From Ruegeria atlantica (GTDB lineage Bacteria; Pseudomonadota; Alphaproteobacteria; Rhodobacterales; Rhodobacteraceae): DNA of 45,692 nucleotides. The notes under the pieces are model-generated. The model was not told where the DNA came from. It did no database searches and was given only the letters and a program-made list of their open reading frames with translations. The position numbers and the translations under genes are program-made. Of the stretch, positions 42,861-45,692 are shown one piece after another. The stretch spans positions 1-45,692 of the forward strand of contig WQBJ01000029.1 in the NCBI GenBank assembly GCA_013032095.1, in the 5' to 3' direction. Position 1 is the stretch's first letter. The number at the start of each line of letters is the position of its first letter.

Positions 42861-42976
42861 CCCTGTTCTCCTTGGCAGGCTAAGGGCATTCCAGAAATTA
42901 GGCGCGCCGCCTGAAGGGGGAGAGTCGGCGGCGCTGGGATCGGATGAGAGCTTGAGCCCGACCCCGGAAAGGGCGA

Positions 42977-44353
42977 TCAAATCTTGGTGCGGACCACGGC
43001 CCAGGCGTCATCCAGCGCACCCTTGAACCGTTCTGTGGCAATGTCGATCTCGTCTTCATTGATAATCAGCGGCGGCATAAAGCTCATCCGGTCACCAATC
43101 GCCCGCAGGTACAAGCCCCGATCATGGGCAAAGTTCTGCACAAGCTCGCCGACTTTCCAAGAGGGATCGAACGGCTCGCGGGTTTTTGCGTCCTTCATCA
43201 GCTCGAAGCCGCAGAACAGACCGACGCCGCGCACCTCGGCCACCAGCGGGTGATCGGCCATGGCGTGGCATTTCTCGAGGAACCGGGTCGAGACCTTGCG
43301 GACATGTCCGACCAGGTCGATCTCATCATAGATATCCAGTGCCTCGAGCCCCACGGCAGCCCCGACCGGGTGACCGGCATAGGTGTAACCGTGGCCAAAG
43401 GTGCCGACCTCGTCCGAGTTCTTCATCATGTCGGCATACATCTCGTCCTTGAACATCAGTGCCGAAATCGGGAAGAACGCCGCCGACAGCGCCTTGGCGC
43501 AAGAGACCATGTCCGGCTCCAGCCCCCAGGTCTGCGATCCCCACATATTACCGGTGCGGCCAAAGCCACAGACGACTTCATCCGCCAGAAACTTGATGTC
43601 ATATTTGCGCAGTATCGCCTGCATCTCCGTCCAGTAGCCCTCAGGCGGCATCAGCGCGCCGCCACCCGAGATAGCGGGCTCGGCGAAGAACGCCGCCACG
43701 GTTTCGGGGCCCTCGGCCAGGATCAGTTCTTCGAACTTGGCCGCCATCCGGGCCGAGAACTCCTCTTCGCTCTCGCCGTCGATGTGAAACCGGTAGTAGT
43801 TCGGCAAATCGGTGTGCTTGAACTCGGGCAGAGGCAGGCCGAACTTGGCGTGCATATGCGGCTGGCCCGACAGCGACACAGTCGCCACCGTGTTGCCGTG
43901 ATAACCGCGCACCCGGCCAATGATCTTGCGGCGGTTCGGTTCCCCTTTGGCGGTGTTGGTGTACCACAGCAGCTTGATTGCGGTGTCGTTCGCCTCGGAC
44001 CCCGAGCACTGGAACATCACCCGGTTCATTTCGCCCGGTGCTATGCCGATCAGCCGCTCACCCAGTTCGGCCACACGCGGGTGTGAGCGGTTATAGAAAG
44101 TCGGCGCAAAGGGCAGAACATCCATCTGACGCTTCGCCGCGTTCGACAGCCTTTCGTTGTGATAACCCAGCGAGACACAGCCCAGACCGGAGAACCCGTC
44201 AATAATCTCACAGCCTTCGCTGTCGTAGATGAACACCCCCTTGCCATGGGTGATCATGGTCGGACCGTGCTCGACATGCTGGCGCAAGTTCGACTGCGGA
44301 TGCACATGATGCGCCTTGTCCTGCTCGATCGCGCGTTTGGCGTCAACGTTCAT
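42977..44353 (-). CDS. Class III (omega) aminotransferase
   Basis: This encodes 458 residues of PLP fold type I. Markers are 'IIDGFSGLGCVSLGYHNERL', 'FQCSGSEANDTAIKLL' (about 114-129), 'GYHGNTVATVSLSG', 'FLADEVVCGFGRTG' with Asp258, and 'VSCAKALSAAFFPISALMF' with Lys287. This is the group of taurine-, beta-alanine- and amine:pyruvate transaminases. It moves the amino group of a primary amine or omega-amino acid to pyruvate and leaves an aldehyde. It is the first gene of the operon, divergent from the LysR gene 106 bases away, with a palindrome in between. An N-terminal 'KAHHVHPQSNLRQHVEHGP' stretch is usual for the family. Confidence 0.94.
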   Translation of the reverse strand: MNVDAKRAIEQDKAHHVHPQSNLRQHVEHGPTMITHGKGVFIYDSEGCEIIDGFSGLGCVSLGYHNERLSNAAKRQMDVLPFAPTFYNRSHPRVAELGERLIGIAPGEMNRVMFQCSGSEANDTAIKLLWYTNTAKGEPNRRKIIGRVRGYHGNTVATVSLSGQPHMHAKFGLPLPEFKHTDLPNYYRFHIDGESEEEFSARMAAKFEELILAEGPETVAAFFAEPAISGGGALMPPEGYWTEMQAILRKYDIKFLADEVVCGFGRTGNMWGSQTWGLEPDMVSCAKALSAAFFPISALMFKDEMYADMMKNSDEVGTFGHGYTYAGHPVGAAVGLEALDIYDEIDLVGHVRKVSTRFLEKCHAMADHPLVAEVRGVGLFCGFELMKDAKTREPFDPSWKVGELVQNFAHDRGLYLRAIGDRMSFMPPLIINEDEIDIATERFKGALDDAWAVVRTKI

Positions 44354-44403
44354 AGGGGAAGCTCCAGATCAAAACCTGGGGCGATTTCACATTTATATTG
44401 ACT

Positions 44404-44416
44404 GAATTTCAAATTC
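44404..44416. promoter_or_regulatory. Palindrome in the aminotransferase/LysR intergenic region
   Basis: GAATTT-C-AAATTC is a perfect dyad centred in the 106-base divergent region, about 50 bases from each start codon. A LysR-type T-N11-A pattern can be drawn across it. The likely binder is the LysR protein at 44460-45386. Confidence 0.45.
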
Positions 44417-44459
44417 GAAGTTTTTACGATTTCGTGAATATTTTTCAGGCTGGGGGCCA

Positions 44460-45386
44460 ATGAAACCGTTATTAGATCTGCGCCACCTTCAATTGATCCA
44501 AGCAATTACTGAAACCGGTCGGATCACCGATGCGGCCAAGAAGCTCGGGGTGACGCCCTCCGCCCTTTCCCACCGTCTGCGCGAGGCCGAGCGCAGGCTG
44601 GACGTGCCGCTGTTTACCCGGATGCACAAAAAGCTGCGCCGAACCCCGGCGGCAGACTACATGGCGGTCGTGGCCGAGCGAATCCTGACCGATCTCAGCC
44701 GCGCCGAGGAGGATGTGCGCCGCATGAATGCCAATGTGCAGCACGTGGTGCGCCTGTCGGTCGAAGCCTACAGCAACTACCGCTGGTTGCCGTCCTTTAT
44801 CAAGTTCATGAAATCGCGCACCGACGGCATCGATATTCAAATCATGGCTGGAGCGCGTAGCGACCCGTTGAGCGGGTTGCTGAACCGGCATTTGGACATT
44901 GCAATCATGTCTGGCAACGTCTCACAGGCGGGGTTGAGCAGCATGAAACTCTTCGAAGACCCGCTGCTTTACATAATGCCCCCCACTCACCGGCTGGCAG
45001 AGCGGGACTATATCGAAGGCACAGATATCGTTGGCGAACCGTTCATCACCTACACCAAGGTGCCAGAACCTGATCGCGAATTCGCGCTGCTGTTCCGCCC
45101 TACCGACAGCTATCCCAAATGGGCGGCCACCGTCGAGTTACCCGAAGCGATTGTCGAGTTGGTCGCTTCGGATTTGGGCACAAGCGTCTTGTCGAATTGG
45201 GCCCTCCAATCCGCGCTCAAGGAGGGTCGTATCGTCGGTGTTGGTGTTACGAAAGACGGCATCTCGGTCCCCTGGCGCGCTGTTCTTCGGACCGAAGATA
45301 TGGAGGAGGGAGATCCAATCCTCGAGATCGCCCAACTTCTGTCTGAGTGGTGCGATCTGCCTGATTGCGGTTTTCACATCACCTGA
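44460..45386 (+). CDS. LysR-family regulator of the aminotransferase operon
   Basis: This encodes 308 residues. The DNA-binding part (about 5-65) reads 'LDLRHLQLIQAITETGRITD', 'AAKKLGVTPSALSHRLREAE', 'LDVPLFTRMHKKLRRTPAA'. The effector domain follows from about 90, with 'VVRLSVEAYSNYRWLPSFIK', 'DIAIMSGNVSQAGLSS' and 'LPEAIVELVASDLGTSVLSN', which resembles MetR/CbbR-like regulators. It is divergent from the five-gene PLP operon and is probably its activator. Between its stop and the IS5 end at 45579 there are 192 bases with no gene. Confidence 0.93.
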   Translation: MKPLLDLRHLQLIQAITETGRITDAAKKLGVTPSALSHRLREAERRLDVPLFTRMHKKLRRTPAADYMAVVAERILTDLSRAEEDVRRMNANVQHVVRLSVEAYSNYRWLPSFIKFMKSRTDGIDIQIMAGARSDPLSGLLNRHLDIAIMSGNVSQAGLSSMKLFEDPLLYIMPPTHRLAERDYIEGTDIVGEPFITYTKVPEPDREFALLFRPTDSYPKWAATVELPEAIVELVASDLGTSVLSNWALQSALKEGRIVGVGVTKDGISVPWRAVLRTEDMEEGDPILEIAQLLSEWCDLPDCGFHIT

Positions 45387-45578
45387 CGCCCATGCAACGT
45401 TGCCAAAGCACGAGATTGTTGTGTCGACCGCGTGATGCCGTTTCGCCGAACTTGACCTTTTAGGCTCTCAGTTCCTGTCAAGCGCGGCACGACCAAGGAG
45501 GCTCACCCTTCTATCAATTAGGCCGGAAAGGTTTCGAGCCCGACCACTGCCTTCGCCCCCATGGCAGTGTTCAGAATA

Positions 45579-45692
45579 CTAGGGTCAGGATGCATTGATT
45601 TTCGCGGCGCGGCGTGATTCACGGCTCGGAAAACAACGCGGTGACATGAACGACCTTTATTGGCTTACTGACGAGCAGATGGCTAAGCTCGC
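45579..45692 (+). mobile_element. IS5-family insertion sequence, left end (cut by window edge)
   Basis: The element begins with CTAGGGTCAGGATGC, the same end as the remnant at 9508 but in the opposite direction. The ATG at 45646-45648 opens the transposase 'MNDLYWLTDEQMAKLA', which runs off the window. Leader and coding sequence match the 9.4-kb copy at most positions, with scattered substitutions and length differences in the untranslated part. Whether this copy is intact cannot be seen. Confidence 0.85.
45646..45692 (+). CDS. IS5-family transposase, N-terminus (partial)
   Basis: Fifteen complete codons are visible, 'MNDLYWLTDEQMAKL' and the start of the next. They match the N-terminus of IS5-family transposases and the fragment at 9436 leftward. 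The catalytic DDE domain lies outside the window. Confidence 0.8.
   Translation, partial: MNDLYWLTDEQMAKL

Noticed and set aside
9505..45586. Active composite transposon
   Set aside because: The left IS copy is a 170-base remnant and the two ends differ at many positions. Only a historical role is possible.
1..45692. CRISPR array
   Set aside because: No series of near-identical repeats with unique spacers of CRISPR size was found. The 24-bp array at 11281-11388 has repeats too short and degenerate, and spacers of only about 12 bases.

Overview
The window looks like a piece of a Roseobacter-group (Rhodobacteraceae, Alphaproteobacteria) genome. The protein styles point there: BCCT and ProXWV-type betaine transporters, several dimethylglycine-dehydrogenase-like flavoproteins, a non-pyrrolysine MttB homologue, a Rieske oxygenase and a GlnT/GmaS-like glutamine synthetase remnant. 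The assignment is an inference from protein character, not from a marker gene. Most of the sequence is moderately GC-rich. The stretch from about 15.3 to 17.9 kb is visibly more AT-rich.

Layout. (1) 1-1.35 kb: the 5' end of a cadherin-like repeat protein and a decayed IS6-family transposase. (2) 1.4-7.5 kb, all minus strand: a Rieske oxygenase, a glyoxalase-I-like VOC protein, a cupin, a glutamine-synthetase-family ligase, a MetX-fold acyltransferase/hydrolase, a PanB-family pseudogene with three in-frame stops, and an Lrp/AsnC regulator. This reads as a catabolic operon for an amine-type substrate. (3) 7.8-9.5 kb: a graveyard with a nitronate monooxygenase pseudogene (one amber stop) and a GlnT/GmaS-like fragment fused to the 5' end of an IS5-family element. 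(4) 9.5-18.0 kb: an accessory, defence-like island. It carries a Fic protein preceded by five exactly 24-bp-spaced repeats, a helicase-IV-like protein with a probable nuclease insert and C-terminal zinc ribbons, a wrecked tyrosine integrase, and a three-gene overlapping operon (GHKL ATPase, STAS-like protein, one-TM protein). A 51-bp 3' piece of an initiator tRNA-Met with a terminator, an attachment-site scar, marks its right side.

(5) 18.2-30.0 kb: uptake and demethylation of quaternary or N-methylated amines. It holds a BCCT transporter with a strong terminator. A minus-strand operon follows: ProX-, ProV- and ProW-like ABC transporter, choline-kinase-like phosphotransferase, DMGDH-like flavoprotein and inositol-monophosphatase-family phosphatase. 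A DeoR regulator is divergent from it. (6) 29.3-31.1 kb: a divergent SDR/LysR pair; the SDR lacks the catalytic Tyr and Lys. (7) 31.4-37.8 kb, plus strand: an MttB-family methyltransferase and two DMGDH-like flavoproteins, tightly packed. (8) 37.8-45.4 kb, minus strand: class III aminotransferase, aldehyde dehydrogenase, SelA/DgaE-like PLP enzyme, DUF4392 (D-glutamate-cyclase-like) protein and class V PLP enzyme, with a divergent LysR regulator. This is a coherent catabolic operon whose substrate I cannot name. (9) 45.58 kb to the end: the 5' end of a second IS5-family copy, in opposite orientation to the 9.4-kb remnant.

The catabolic parts share one theme: methylated or amine osmolytes are imported, and methyl groups are removed by flavoproteins and a methyltransferase family that feed one-carbon units to folate. 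The nitrogen and carbon skeletons are then processed by PLP enzymes and dehydrogenases. The two most promising candidates for something undescribed are the GHKL/STAS-like/TM operon within the tRNA-associated island, and the five-gene PLP/DUF4392 operon at the right. The 24-bp repeat array in front of the Fic gene is the clearest unexplained DNA signal.
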